From NCBI GenBank assembly GCA_964622545.1, contig CAZUQM010000002.1, forward strand, positions 62,001-126,000: a DNA stretch of 64,000 nucleotides, given 5' to 3'. Shown here one piece after another: positions 46,054 to 54,844 of this stretch. Below the pieces are notes generated by a model. It searched no databases. It was not told the DNA's origin and worked only from the letters and a program-made list of their open reading frames with translations. The position numbers were made by a program, and so were the translations under genes. The DNA is from JAFGLZ01 sp964622545. Lineage in GTDB: Bacteria > Planctomycetota > Phycisphaerae > UBA1845 > JAFGLZ01. Each line of letters opens with the position of its first letter. The stretch's first letter is position 1.

Positions 46054-47448
46054 CTACTTGCCCCGCAACGTGAAGTCGACGATCAGGAACCCGTGCCCCG
46101 GCGTCTGCGCGGTGAACGAGAGGATCCCGCGCCGTCGCCACAGCACGCGGTCGTGCTTGCTGGCGTCCTTGCCGAGGATGTCGGGGCCCGTCAGCTCGTA
46201 GAAGTCCCACGTCCGCCACCGGTCGGCCGCCCCGGCCCGGAAGCCGCGGAAGCCCTCGGGCGTACTGTAGGCGAAGTACAGGTTGTCGGCGGCGTCGAAC
46301 ACCACGTCAGGCCGCCGGGTCAGCGTCCCGCGCGGATCGATCTTGGCCTCATGCCAGGCGCCCTCGTCGTCCCGCCAGTAATGGTAAAAGCACTGGCCGA
46401 GGCGAATCGCCTTCGGCGGATTGTGCTCGAGCTTGGCGGGCCGGTGCGGCGTCGGCGAGCGGAACGTTACCACGTGGGGTCGGTTCCTGCTGTCCAGGGC
46501 CATGCAGGCCGCGTTCATCAGCCACGAGTAGACCGGGATCTTGACCACGACGAGCCCCTCGTCACTGAGCTCGATCGGATCGCCGGCGGCCAGGTCGGCC
46601 ACCTGCTTGCCCGCGTTGTTGTGCCACGTCCTGCCGCCGTCGTCGCTGGTGGCGTAATGCAGGTCGTGGTTGCTGGCCCAGGAGGCGCTGATCTCACGAT
46701 AGACCCAGGTCGCGTGCAGACGCCCGGCCGGGTCGAACAGCAGGTCGTGCAGATAGGCGCACCGCGACGTGCTGTCCTTCCAGGGCCCGTAGGTGCCTCG
46801 CCGACTGAACAGCATGCCGATCCGCGTCCAGGCCCCGCTCTTGGCGTCATAGCGATGGAGGTAGTTGTCGCCGTTGCCGCTGCCGCCGACGCGATACGTG
46901 CAATAGAGCGTGCCTTTCGGGTCTGTCAGGAAACGCGGATAGGTCACCCTCCTCTCGAGCTTGGGATCCGACAGCATCGGCTGCCTGGGCTCGATGGCGT
47001 CAACGGTGAGGCGTTTCGGCGGATCGGTCAGCAGGCCCGCCCTGCTCTTGGCGTATCGGAGCTGGTCGTTGTGGTGATCCCACGAGAGATGGAGGCGCCC
47101 GTCGGCGGCGCTGACGCCCAAGCACGTGTTCCGGTGGGCGTCGTTGTTCTTGAGCGTAAACGCGGGCAATCGAAGCGCCTGGACGTCATCCGTCCGAAGG
47201 TCTCTGCGGACCAGGACGAACACCCGGTCGGCGTCCCAGTAGACGGTGTACTGGTAGTCGCCGAAGGTGATGATCTTCTCCTGGTCCCATGAGGACCAGT
47301 TCCAGTTCCAGGCCTTCTTGTCGACCACGATCTTCTTTCGCATGCGCCACGGCGAGGCATCGGTCTCGGCCGGTGCCGCCGACCACGCGCTCGTCGTCAA
47401 GAGGACTGCCGCCAATCGGCCGAGGGTTCGCAACCGGATCACGCTCAT
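46054..47448 (-). CDS. Secreted BNR-repeat-containing protein
   Basis: A 464-residue protein with a signal peptide (MSVIRLRTLGRLAAVLLTTSA, ending near AAPAET). It matches the BNR_4 family with aromatic blocks WNWNWSSWDQEK and LSWDHHNDQLRYAKS. Repeated beta-strand and Trp/Gly-rich turns suggest a six-bladed propeller like sialidases and other polysaccharide-active enzymes. Planctomycetes often carry such proteins for algal polysaccharides. The start at 47448 follows AGGAG; the longer upstream frame is not needed. Confidence 0.88.
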   Translation of the reverse strand: MSVIRLRTLGRLAAVLLTTSAWSAAPAETDASPWRMRKKIVVDKKAWNWNWSSWDQEKIITFGDYQYTVYWDADRVFVLVRRDLRTDDVQALRLPAFTLKNNDAHRNTCLGVSAADGRLHLSWDHHNDQLRYAKSRAGLLTDPPKRLTVDAIEPRQPMLSDPKLERRVTYPRFLTDPKGTLYCTYRVGGSGNGDNYLHRYDAKSGAWTRIGMLFSRRGTYGPWKDSTSRCAYLHDLLFDPAGRLHATWVYREISASWASNHDLHYATSDDGGRTWHNNAGKQVADLAAGDPIELSDEGLVVVKIPVYSWLMNAACMALDSRNRPHVVTFRSPTPHRPAKLEHNPPKAIRLGQCFYHYWRDDEGAWHEAKIDPRGTLTRRPDVVFDAADNLYFAYSTPEGFRGFRAGAADRWRTWDFYELTGPDILGKDASKHDRVLWRRRGILSFTAQTPGHGFLIVDFTLRGK

Positions 47449-47634
47449 GAAGGACTCCTGGGGTGGTCGTAGGCTCTTGGCAAGGACTGGATGAAGCCGC
47501 CCGGCGGCTTCGAGAGGCAGGCGCCCGGACCGCGTGGCCGCGCCGGCCTCCGCCCCGGCCATCATAGGCCGGTGGGTCCGATGTTTGAAGCCGATGGGAG
47601 CTCAGAGAGGCTGCCGGCGGTGTGGGACTTATCC

Positions 47635-49950
47635 TCAGGTTCCGCTGTCGAGGACCTGTCGGACGGTTTTAAGGAGATGGAAGGCCTGGTAGGGCTTCTG
47701 GATGAAGCCGGCCAGTCCCTTGCCGGCGAACCGGCTGGTCACCTCTTGCTCGTTGTAGCCGCTGGAGAGGATGACGCGCGCGTCGCTGGGGATACCTCGC
47801 ATCTCGCGGTAGACCTCTTCCCCGCTCATATCCGGCATGGTCATGTCCAGCAGGACCAGCTGGATCGCGTCGGCATGATCGCGGAATACTTCCAGCCCTT
47901 CGCGCCCCGAGCCGGCCGTCAGGACGTCGAAGCCCGCGTGCGACAGCATGCCTGCGGCCACATCTCGTACCGTCTTCTCGTCGTCAATCACGAGGACGAG
48001 GCCCGAGCACGCCCATGCGTCGTCGCCGTTCTCCGTCGGCGTCTCCGACTGATACATCTGGTCGCTGGCGGGCAGCAACACCTTGATCGTGGTCCCTTGG
48101 CCTCGCTCGCTGTAGACCTTGATCGCCCCCCGATGGCCGTGCACGATGCCCTGGACGGCCGCCAAACCCAACCCACGCCCGGTGAACTTCGTGCTGAAGA
48201 ACGGCTCGAACAACCGGACCTTGGTCTCCTCATCCATACCGCAGCCCGAATCGGATACCTCGGCGAAGACGTAGGGTCCCTCGTCCAGGTCGGACTGAAG
48301 GTCCATCTCCTGAAGGTAGTCCCGGGTCACGGTCTGCTGCCCGGTGGTGATGGAGATCTGGCCGGATTCATCGCCGATGGCCTCGGCCGCGTTGGTGATC
48401 AGGTTCATGATCACCTGTCGGATCTGCGTGGCGTCGCCTTCGATCGCCGAGAGCTTCGGTGCGAAGCTATACGACAAGCGAATGCGCTTCGGGATGGCCG
48501 ATTCGAGCAAGTGCGACATCTCCTCGACCAGGCGGGACAGGTCCAAAGGCTGCACGACGAAGCGCCCCTTGCCGGAATAGGCCAGGAGCTGATTGGTCAA
48601 GTCGGCGGCCCGTTGCGCGGCCGTCTCGATGTGCTGAATCGTGGGCCGTATCGGCGACTCGGCCGGGAGATCCATCAGCGCCAGGCTCGCGTTGCCCAGG
48701 ATGCCCACCAGGAGGTTGTTGAAGTCGTGCGCGACGCCCCCGGCGAGGAGACCGAGGCTCTCCATCTTCTGGGCATGCTGAATCTGGCTCTCGAGGACGC
48801 GTCGCTCCTCCATGGCGCGATGGCGCTCGATCGAGACCGCATAGAGCGTCGCCAGACGCTGGAGGAGCTCCAGATCGCGTTGGGTGTAAGGTCGCGACGA
48901 ATTCGCCAGCGAGATCTGACCCAGCAACAGATCACCGCTCAGACTGGGCACCGAAAGGAACCGCTCGATGGGCAGATGCCCTTCCGGCGTCCCGGACGAC
49001 CTCGGGTCGTCGTTCGGGGTGTTCGTCAGGAGCGGTTGCTTGTTGTCCAGCACCCATCCCCACAGCCCGCTGAACGCCTCGAAAACGATGCTCTTGTCCG
49101 GCACCTGGCAGGCGTCCCAGATGTCCCGCGTCATGGTCGTGCATACGAGATGTCCGGTCGGGGGATCGATGTGACCGACGTAGCCGAACGAGCTTCCGGT
49201 CAAGGTCTTGGCCTGGTCGAGGATCGCGGCGGAGATGTCCTCCACCGAGGTCTTCTCGATCAGCGTCTTGGACAGATCGGCCACGGCCTGGTTGACCTTG
49301 ACCTCCCACGCCAGGGCCTCTTCGGATCGGCGCTGCTCGGTGACGTCGGTGAACACCATGGCGAACCGCCCGGGCTCGGGACAGTAGGCCGACACGGAGA
49401 AGAACTTGCCGGCGTCCTGGAGATAGCTCTCGAATCGCGCCGGCTTGCCGCTCCGCGCCACCTCGCAGAACCCCCTGATCCAGTAGGACTCGATGTTGGG
49501 CAACACCTCGCGTACGGTCTTGCCGACCACATGATCGGCGGGGAGGCCGACCAGCTCCTCCGACGCGGGATTCGCCGCCAGGATACGGTAGTCGACGGCC
49601 TCATCGTTCTCATCGAAGATCGCCTCGCATAACGCGAATCCGGCGGGCATCTCGCTGAAGAGCTGTTCGAACTGGCGGTGTTCGTGCTCCTTCTCGCGCT
49701 CGGCCCGATACACGTAGCGCATCAGGGCCTGAGCGATCGCACCGAACGCCGTCAGCATCACCCAAACCAGGCAGCGAACGTATACCTCATGGGCGTCCGG
49801 ACTCAGCAACGGTTCTCTGAGCGTGCCGCCGACACGAAAGAGCAGATGGTCCACGGTCGCATCGGCCACCCAGAACACCCCGCCCAGGATGAAGCCGATC
49901 ACCACCAAGGCGTTACGCTTCACCACGGACGTCGCTCCCTGTCGTGTCAT
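47635..49950 (-). CDS. Hybrid membrane histidine kinase with PAS, GAF and receiver domains
   Basis: A 771-residue kinase. Two membrane helices at about residues 10-33 and 50-72, then a PAS domain, a GAF domain (TGSSFGYVGHIDPPTGHLVC near its start), a HisKA H-box in GGVAHDFNNLLVGILGNASL, an ATPase with MNLITNAAEAIG and GRGLGLAAVQGIV, and a C-terminal receiver. The receiver reads VLVIDDEKTVRDVAAGM and LVLLDMTMPDMSGEE with the phospho-accepting Asp, so phosphate can move inside one protein. The start is uncertain (49950 by homology; 50037 is the longer option). No response regulator gene is adjacent. The receptor function is unknown. Confidence 0.9.
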   Translation of the reverse strand: MTRQGATSVVKRNALVVIGFILGGVFWVADATVDHLLFRVGGTLREPLLSPDAHEVYVRCLVWVMLTAFGAIAQALMRYVYRAEREKEHEHRQFEQLFSEMPAGFALCEAIFDENDEAVDYRILAANPASEELVGLPADHVVGKTVREVLPNIESYWIRGFCEVARSGKPARFESYLQDAGKFFSVSAYCPEPGRFAMVFTDVTEQRRSEEALAWEVKVNQAVADLSKTLIEKTSVEDISAAILDQAKTLTGSSFGYVGHIDPPTGHLVCTTMTRDIWDACQVPDKSIVFEAFSGLWGWVLDNKQPLLTNTPNDDPRSSGTPEGHLPIERFLSVPSLSGDLLLGQISLANSSRPYTQRDLELLQRLATLYAVSIERHRAMEERRVLESQIQHAQKMESLGLLAGGVAHDFNNLLVGILGNASLALMDLPAESPIRPTIQHIETAAQRAADLTNQLLAYSGKGRFVVQPLDLSRLVEEMSHLLESAIPKRIRLSYSFAPKLSAIEGDATQIRQVIMNLITNAAEAIGDESGQISITTGQQTVTRDYLQEMDLQSDLDEGPYVFAEVSDSGCGMDEETKVRLFEPFFSTKFTGRGLGLAAVQGIVHGHRGAIKVYSERGQGTTIKVLLPASDQMYQSETPTENGDDAWACSGLVLVIDDEKTVRDVAAGMLSHAGFDVLTAGSGREGLEVFRDHADAIQLVLLDMTMPDMSGEEVYREMRGIPSDARVILSSGYNEQEVTSRFAGKGLAGFIQKPYQAFHLLKTVRQVLDSGT

Positions 49951-50258
49951 GAGAGGTCCCCTGCGGCCCGAGATCGTCATCCAGGCCGAGGGTTGTTGAA
50001 AGGTGGCACAGATCGGCTCGATGGTCGGACGGTACACCCGCCCGGTGAGGGCGCCGTCCGACTAACGCACTTTAGCCTCGCTGCAGGTCCGAGACAAGGG
50101 AATCCCTCGCCCGAGTGGACCACAAACGCATCCGCGCCGGACGAGAGTTAAACTGTCACTGTGCGGACGGCGTACGGGTAGAGGCATCGGATTCTCGACG
50201 GTATAGTCCCGGTATGAGAGCCGCACGTTTAAGGCGAGCCGGGACACGAGAAGGGACC

Positions 50259-50909
50259 ATGATCGTAAAACCGCGAAGGCTGCGCGCCGGCCACTTGACG
50301 GCCGTGACCGTCCTTGTCTTCACCTCCGGCTGCGAGGTCTTCTGCGTCGATGCGGTGCACTGGCTGTTCGCCGGCAACCTGTATCCCATCGGAGAGGGCA
50401 GGGCCTATCGCTCCCGGCAGCCCGACGCCGCGCTGCTCGAGCACGTGATCCAGGACCTGGGCGTCCGGACGGTCATCAACCTCCGAGGAGAGAACACAGG
50501 CGACGCCTGGTATGACGCGGAGGTCGCCGCCGTCGAACGGCTTGGGGCCAAGCTCGCCAACGTCGCCATGAGCGCCAACCGCCCCCCGTCGGCCGAGACC
50601 CTGCTGGCCCTGCACGAGACGCTGCTCAGCGCCGAGCATCCGATCTTGATCCATTGCAAGGGCGGGGCTGACCGCACCGGCGCCGCCGCGGCGATATGGC
50701 GCATGGCCGTAGCCGGTGACGGCCGCGAGCAGGCCCTCGGCGAGCTGGACTGCCGTTACGGCCACTTCGAAGCGTCCACGCCGGCGATGGACTGGCTCGC
50801 CAGGGTGTACCAGCCCGACGTCGCCTGGATCGAAACCGACTATGACCCGAATGCCTACTGGACCTCGGCCGACGAATCCGCGCGTTTTGAACCCGACAGC
50901 CCTCGGTAA
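50259..50909 (+). CDS. Lipoprotein with protein tyrosine/dual-specificity phosphatase fold
   Basis: A 216-residue predicted phosphatase. The CX5R loop reads HCKGGADRTGA, with Cys near residue 131 in the active site and Arg as P-loop residue. The N-terminus RRLRAGHLTAVTVLVFTSGCE looks like a lipoprotein signal with Cys in the lipobox. The block RTVINLRGENTGDAWYDAE is typical of the DSP-type family. It is therefore probably an outer-facing phosphatase. GAGAAGGGACC precedes the ATG at 50259. Neighbours are unrelated. Confidence 0.87.
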   Translation: MIVKPRRLRAGHLTAVTVLVFTSGCEVFCVDAVHWLFAGNLYPIGEGRAYRSRQPDAALLEHVIQDLGVRTVINLRGENTGDAWYDAEVAAVERLGAKLANVAMSANRPPSAETLLALHETLLSAEHPILIHCKGGADRTGAAAAIWRMAVAGDGREQALGELDCRYGHFEASTPAMDWLARVYQPDVAWIETDYDPNAYWTSADESARFEPDSPR

Positions 50910-51427
50910 CTCAATGCCGGCATGAAGGTTGCAGAGCGAGGGCTCTTGCTGGCAGCCTTGCTGTCTCCATAAACAAGGCCATACCGATCCGTGCTGCGAC
51001 ATCCTACCAGTAGAAAACTGTCGAAAAGTGGATGACAAACCCGCGCGGATGGTGTACAGTGTTATTGCTTCCGTGGCGTGGCCATTCGGACCACCACCTA
51101 CTTCCAGGCTTGAGGTCAGCCCGACGTAGCAACTGGTTGTAGTGGATAGCATTCGTGCAGGGGTTCCCGAGGCGGGATCCCTGAAAACCGTTCGACTACA
51201 CCCGCGTACCCAGGCAGCCGGGACCACGACCTCGTTCGCGGACCCTCGGTTACCAGGCTGCGATGGTGTTTGGTTCGAACGTACAAACCGCGTGCTTAAC
51301 GGAAGGGAAAAGACGACGGGAGGGGCAGCACCATACGAATGGCCTGACCTGCCTGACGAATCGGATCGTCAGGCCGGGCCACGCCGAGAGACCACGGGTC
51401 CCCGAGGAGCGGCCGGCATCGCCTTCG
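50910..51427. other. Leader region upstream of coaE
   Basis: A promoter-like pair lies at 51032-51060. A hairpin near 51159-51182 (AGGGGTTCCCG with CGGGATCCCT) is in its transcript. No gene is evident. The long leader and uncertain coaE start leave this region unresolved. Confidence 0.45.
51032..51060 (+). promoter_or_regulatory. Candidate promoter of coaE-rho
   Basis: ATGACA (51032-51037) and TACAGT (51055-51060), 17 bp apart. The leader would be about 360 nt to the GTG used for coaE here. Confidence 0.45.
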
Positions 51428-52045
51428 GTGAGTAGCGGAACTCCCATCATTGGGTTAGCAGGCGGCATCGGATCAGGCAAGAGCCTGGTCGCGGGCATCC
51501 TGGGTGATCTCGGAGCCCTGGTTCTGGATGCCGATCAGTCAGCCCAAGAGATCCTCGACCGGCCGGACGTGCTGGGTACCCTGGTGAGTTGGTGGGGTTC
51601 CGAGGTGCGAGACGAGGCGGGCCAAGCCGATCGACGGCGCATCGCCGAGATCGTGTTCGACGACCCGCAGCAGCGCCGCCGGCTGGAGGCGTTGATCCAT
51701 CCGAGGATCTTCGCGGCATGGCAAGAGGTGCTGAGGCAATGCCAGGCCGATCCGGCGAAGGCCCCGGCCGTGGTCATCGACGCTCCGCTACTTTTTGAAG
51801 CCGGGCTGGATTCGTGGTGCGACGTGATCCTCTTTGTGGAAGCACCCGAGTCGGATCGAGCCCGCCGCGTGCAAGCCAATCGGGGCTGGACGCAAGACGA
51901 GCTCGAGCGTCGTGAGAAAACACAAGAATCGTTGGACGCCAAACGGGCCGCATCCGATCATGTGATACGGAACACGTCCAGCGTGACGGACCTTCGACGA
52001 CGGGTCGAGGCCGTCTTCTCTGAGATAGCGTTTGCTGACACCTGA
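51428..52045 (+). CDS. coaE: Dephospho-CoA kinase
   Basis: Final step of coenzyme A synthesis. The P-loop IGLAGGIGSGKS starts at about residue 6, and LVLDADQSAQEIL and VVIDAPLLFEAGL are family blocks; about 205 residues is normal. The start is a judgement: the GTG at 51428 gives a family-like N-terminus (VSSGTPIIGLAGG) but lacks a clear ribosome site, while ATG 51263 would add 55 Arg-rich residues. Rho follows 150 bp downstream on the same strand, so the two are probably one operon. Confidence 0.93.
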   Translation: MSSGTPIIGLAGGIGSGKSLVAGILGDLGALVLDADQSAQEILDRPDVLGTLVSWWGSEVRDEAGQADRRRIAEIVFDDPQQRRRLEALIHPRIFAAWQEVLRQCQADPAKAPAVVIDAPLLFEAGLDSWCDVILFVEAPESDRARRVQANRGWTQDELERREKTQESLDAKRAASDHVIRNTSSVTDLRRRVEAVFSEIAFADT

Positions 52046-52194
52046 TTGAACTCCCCCGGCATGTCCGTCGTAGACCCAATGGCTATGACAACCTGCCTCG
52101 GGGGGCAGTATGGCGACCATCCTGGCAGGGGGCCTGGATAACAACGAACTCCCTCTTAGTGTCCTACCTGTAAGTTGATGTGGAGGATGACACC

Positions 52195-53715
52195 ATGGCT
52201 AAGGCCGGCTCCAACGGGCCTAAGACAGCAAAGAAAAAGACGGCGAACGGTTCAGCCGGCGACAAGCGCAGGTCGAGCAAACCGACCAACCAGCAAGACG
52301 CGCCCCGCGGCGAGCAGCCGGCGCCCCAAACCGATAGCGCCGACGTGGCCGTGGATGTCGACGACGACGACGTCCAGGGCAACATCGATAAGGAGACGCA
52401 CGAGAAGTACGAGGAGGTGAAGCGCGGTGAGCTGCACATCACCGACCTTCAGAAGATGACCGTGCCCGAGCTCCACGAGATCGCCAAGAACGAGGGACTC
52501 ACCGAGTACACCTCGCTCAAGAAGCAGGAGCTCATCTTCAAGATCCTCAAGGAGCGGATCCATCGCAACGGCCTGATGTACGGCGAGGGCGTGCTCGAGA
52601 TCCTGCCCGACGGGTTCGGCTTCCTCCGCAGCCCGGAGTACAACTACCTGCCGTGCCCCGACGACATCTACATCAGCCCCTCGCAGATCCGACGGTTCGG
52701 TCTGCGGACCGGGCATATCGTCGCCGGGCAGATCCGCCCGCCGAAGGAGTCCGAGCGCTACTTTGCCCTGCTCCGCGTCGAGGCGATCAACTTCCAAGAT
52801 CCCGAGATGGTCAATGAGAAGACCGTCTTTGAGGACCTCACGCCCGTCCATCCGGGACCGAAGCAGATCACCGGCTACACGCCCGGCGACGGACGCATCG
52901 TGCTCGAAACCGCCGCCGACGAGATCAACATGCGGATCGTCGACCTCGTCACGCCGATCGGTCGCGGCCAGCGTATGCTCATCGTCGCCCCGCCGCGCAC
53001 CGGCAAGACCGTGCTGCTCCAGAAGATGGCCAACGCCGTCAGCAAGAACCACCCCGACTACTACGTCATCATCCTCCTGATCGATGAGCGGCCCGAGGAG
53101 GTCACCGAGATGGAGCGCATGACGCAGGCCGAGGTCATCAGCTCGACGTTCGACGAGCCCGCCAGCCGCCACGTCCAGGTGGCCGAGATGGTCATCGAGA
53201 AGGCCCGACGCCTGGTCGAGTACGGCCATGACGTGGTGATCCTGCTCGACTCGATCACACGCCTCGCCCGGGCGTACAACACCGAGGTGCCCCACTCGGG
53301 CAAGATCCTCACCGGTGGTGTCGACGCCAACGCGCTCGAGAAGCCCAAGCGGTTCTTCGGCGCGGCCCGGAACATCGAAGAGGGCGGCAGCCTGACGATC
53401 ATCGGCACGGCCCTGGTCGACACCGGCAGCAAGATGGACGAGGTGATCTTCGAAGAGTTCAAGGGTACGGGCAACAGCGAGCTGCACCTCGACCGTCGTC
53501 TGGTCGATCGCCGCGTCTGGCCGGCCATCGACATCTCGGCCAGCGGGTCGCGTAAGGAAGAGCTGCTGCTCGATCCGAAGGAGCTCGAGCTGGTCTTCAA
53601 GCTGCGTCGCGTCGTCAGCGACATGAACGCCGTCGAGGCCGTCGAGCTGCTCCGCAACCGGCTCGAGAAGGCCAAGACCAACGCCGAGTTCCTCATGACG
53701 ATGAACCTCGGCTGA
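52195..53715 (+). CDS. rho: Transcription termination factor Rho
   Basis: Hexameric RNA-dependent ATPase that ends transcription. A 506-residue chain: an N-terminal basic/acidic extension of about 70 residues (rich in Lys, then DVDDDDVQG), the Rho-N domain with MTVPELHEIAKNEGL, an OB-fold cold-shock domain (GVLEILPDGFGFLRS), and the ATPase with Walker A PPRTGKTVLLQ. The SELHLDRRLVDRRVWPAIDI block and R-loop residues are conserved. The added charged N-terminal region is common in high-GC bacteria. The ATG at 52195 follows GGAGGATGACACC. Confidence 0.97.
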   Translation: MAKAGSNGPKTAKKKTANGSAGDKRRSSKPTNQQDAPRGEQPAPQTDSADVAVDVDDDDVQGNIDKETHEKYEEVKRGELHITDLQKMTVPELHEIAKNEGLTEYTSLKKQELIFKILKERIHRNGLMYGEGVLEILPDGFGFLRSPEYNYLPCPDDIYISPSQIRRFGLRTGHIVAGQIRPPKESERYFALLRVEAINFQDPEMVNEKTVFEDLTPVHPGPKQITGYTPGDGRIVLETAADEINMRIVDLVTPIGRGQRMLIVAPPRTGKTVLLQKMANAVSKNHPDYYVIILLIDERPEEVTEMERMTQAEVISSTFDEPASRHVQVAEMVIEKARRLVEYGHDVVILLDSITRLARAYNTEVPHSGKILTGGVDANALEKPKRFFGAARNIEEGGSLTIIGTALVDTGSKMDEVIFEEFKGTGNSELHLDRRLVDRRVWPAIDISASGSRKEELLLDPKELELVFKLRRVVSDMNAVEAVELLRNRLEKAKTNAEFLMTMNLG

Positions 53716-53744
53716 CCGGTCGAGACGGAGCACGAACACGCTAC

Positions 53745-53776
53745 CGGGCCGCGGGCGCTGAGGCGTCGGCGGCCCG
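53745..53776 (+). terminator. Hairpin after rho
   Basis: CGGGCCGC (53745-53752) and CGGCCCG-type arm GCGGCCCG (53769-53776) form eight perfect pairs. There is no T-run, so it may only stabilise the 3' end of the rho transcript or act as a weak terminator. Confidence 0.55.
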
Positions 53777-53844
53777 CGTCGCGCGCCGGTCGGCCTGATC
53801 TCGACACACGCCAAGGCGACCGGAACCCGGCACGCGCCGGCGGC

Positions 53845-54831
53845 TCACTTGCCCGTCTTGAACGATCCATGGCGCAGCAGGGATTCGATATCGCTCCGCA
53901 TGTAAACCCGACGCAGCCATTCAGCCACCAGCGCCGAGTAGACGTTCGCCCCCCGCCTGTTGAGGTGATAGTCGTCTGCGAACAAGGTGGGATCGCGAAA
54001 CGCGAGGTTGTCCTGCTGGGTGGTTTCGAGAAACGGAACGCCGAGTCGTTCGGCCAGGGCATCCACCTCCTTCATGGCCGGTCGGTAGCGGGGATCCGGC
54101 ATGAACCCTTTCCGCCAGTAGGGCGAGCCGGCCAGGGCCACCCAGGCGCCCGAGGCCTCCGCAGCCCGAACGCATTCCTCGAGCATCGCGAGCATCCTCG
54201 GACTCGGCGGGGCAACCGTCCCACCCGGGGCAACCGCATGCTCCAGTTGCTCCAGGCTGGCGGTCCGCGTGATGCCCGTGTAGCCGTGGCACGTTCTGCC
54301 GGACCAGACAAGGTTCGCCAACAGCTCGGGGGCCACGCGATTGTAGCGAGCCGCTGACGAGAGATACCGGAGCCGAGCCGACGGACCCACTTCGCCCAAC
54401 AAGGCCTCGACAACCGACGAGCGGTGTAGGTGGCCCGCCAACAGGGCTACACCACCGTATCCGCCCGCGTCGTGAAGCAACGACTTGGGATCCACGTCGA
54501 TCAGGCAGATACGCGGGTTGCACTCCTTCAACGCCAGGTCGAGCATCCCGCGCGTGTAGGGCATGAGCTGACCCTCGCAGCCCGCGTTGAAGACACGCAT
54601 GCCGAAGGCGGATTCAAAGAACCTCGGGTTGTAATGGCAGCGCGCCCGCGAGTTGCCCAAGATGAGGAACTCCGGATCCTCGTCGCGTAGGGCCGCGAGC
54701 GGATCCGTCCGCTTGCCCGCCTCGGTGGAAGCCACGATACCCGCGAGCAGCCCCCCCAGGCCTCGGTCCACCAGGACCAGGAAGGTCAGGAACAGGACCG
54801 AGCGAAGCAGGATGTGGACGGCCCGGGTCAT
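53845..54831 (-). CDS. SGNH/DltD-like membrane-anchored esterase domain protein
   Basis: A 328-residue protein with one N-terminal membrane helix (about residues 5-27) and an alpha/beta hydrolase-like SGNH-type domain outside. Key blocks are FLILGNSRARCHYNPRFFE (serine in GNSR) and the late DDYHLNRRGANVYSALV with the candidate Asp/His pair. It is encoded 13 bp downstream of an MBOAT acyltransferase, the arrangement of AlgI-AlgX or DltB-DltD pairs that O-acylate surface polymers. It may finish transfer of acyl groups to a cell-surface glycan. The start at 54831 is chosen because longer frames add poly-Ser junk. Confidence 0.8.
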   Translation of the reverse strand: MTRAVHILLRSVLFLTFLVLVDRGLGGLLAGIVASTEAGKRTDPLAALRDEDPEFLILGNSRARCHYNPRFFESAFGMRVFNAGCEGQLMPYTRGMLDLALKECNPRICLIDVDPKSLLHDAGGYGGVALLAGHLHRSSVVEALLGEVGPSARLRYLSSAARYNRVAPELLANLVWSGRTCHGYTGITRTASLEQLEHAVAPGGTVAPPSPRMLAMLEECVRAAEASGAWVALAGSPYWRKGFMPDPRYRPAMKEVDALAERLGVPFLETTQQDNLAFRDPTLFADDYHLNRRGANVYSALVAEWLRRVYMRSDIESLLRHGSFKTGK

Positions 54832-54844
54832 GTCGAGCTCGCTT

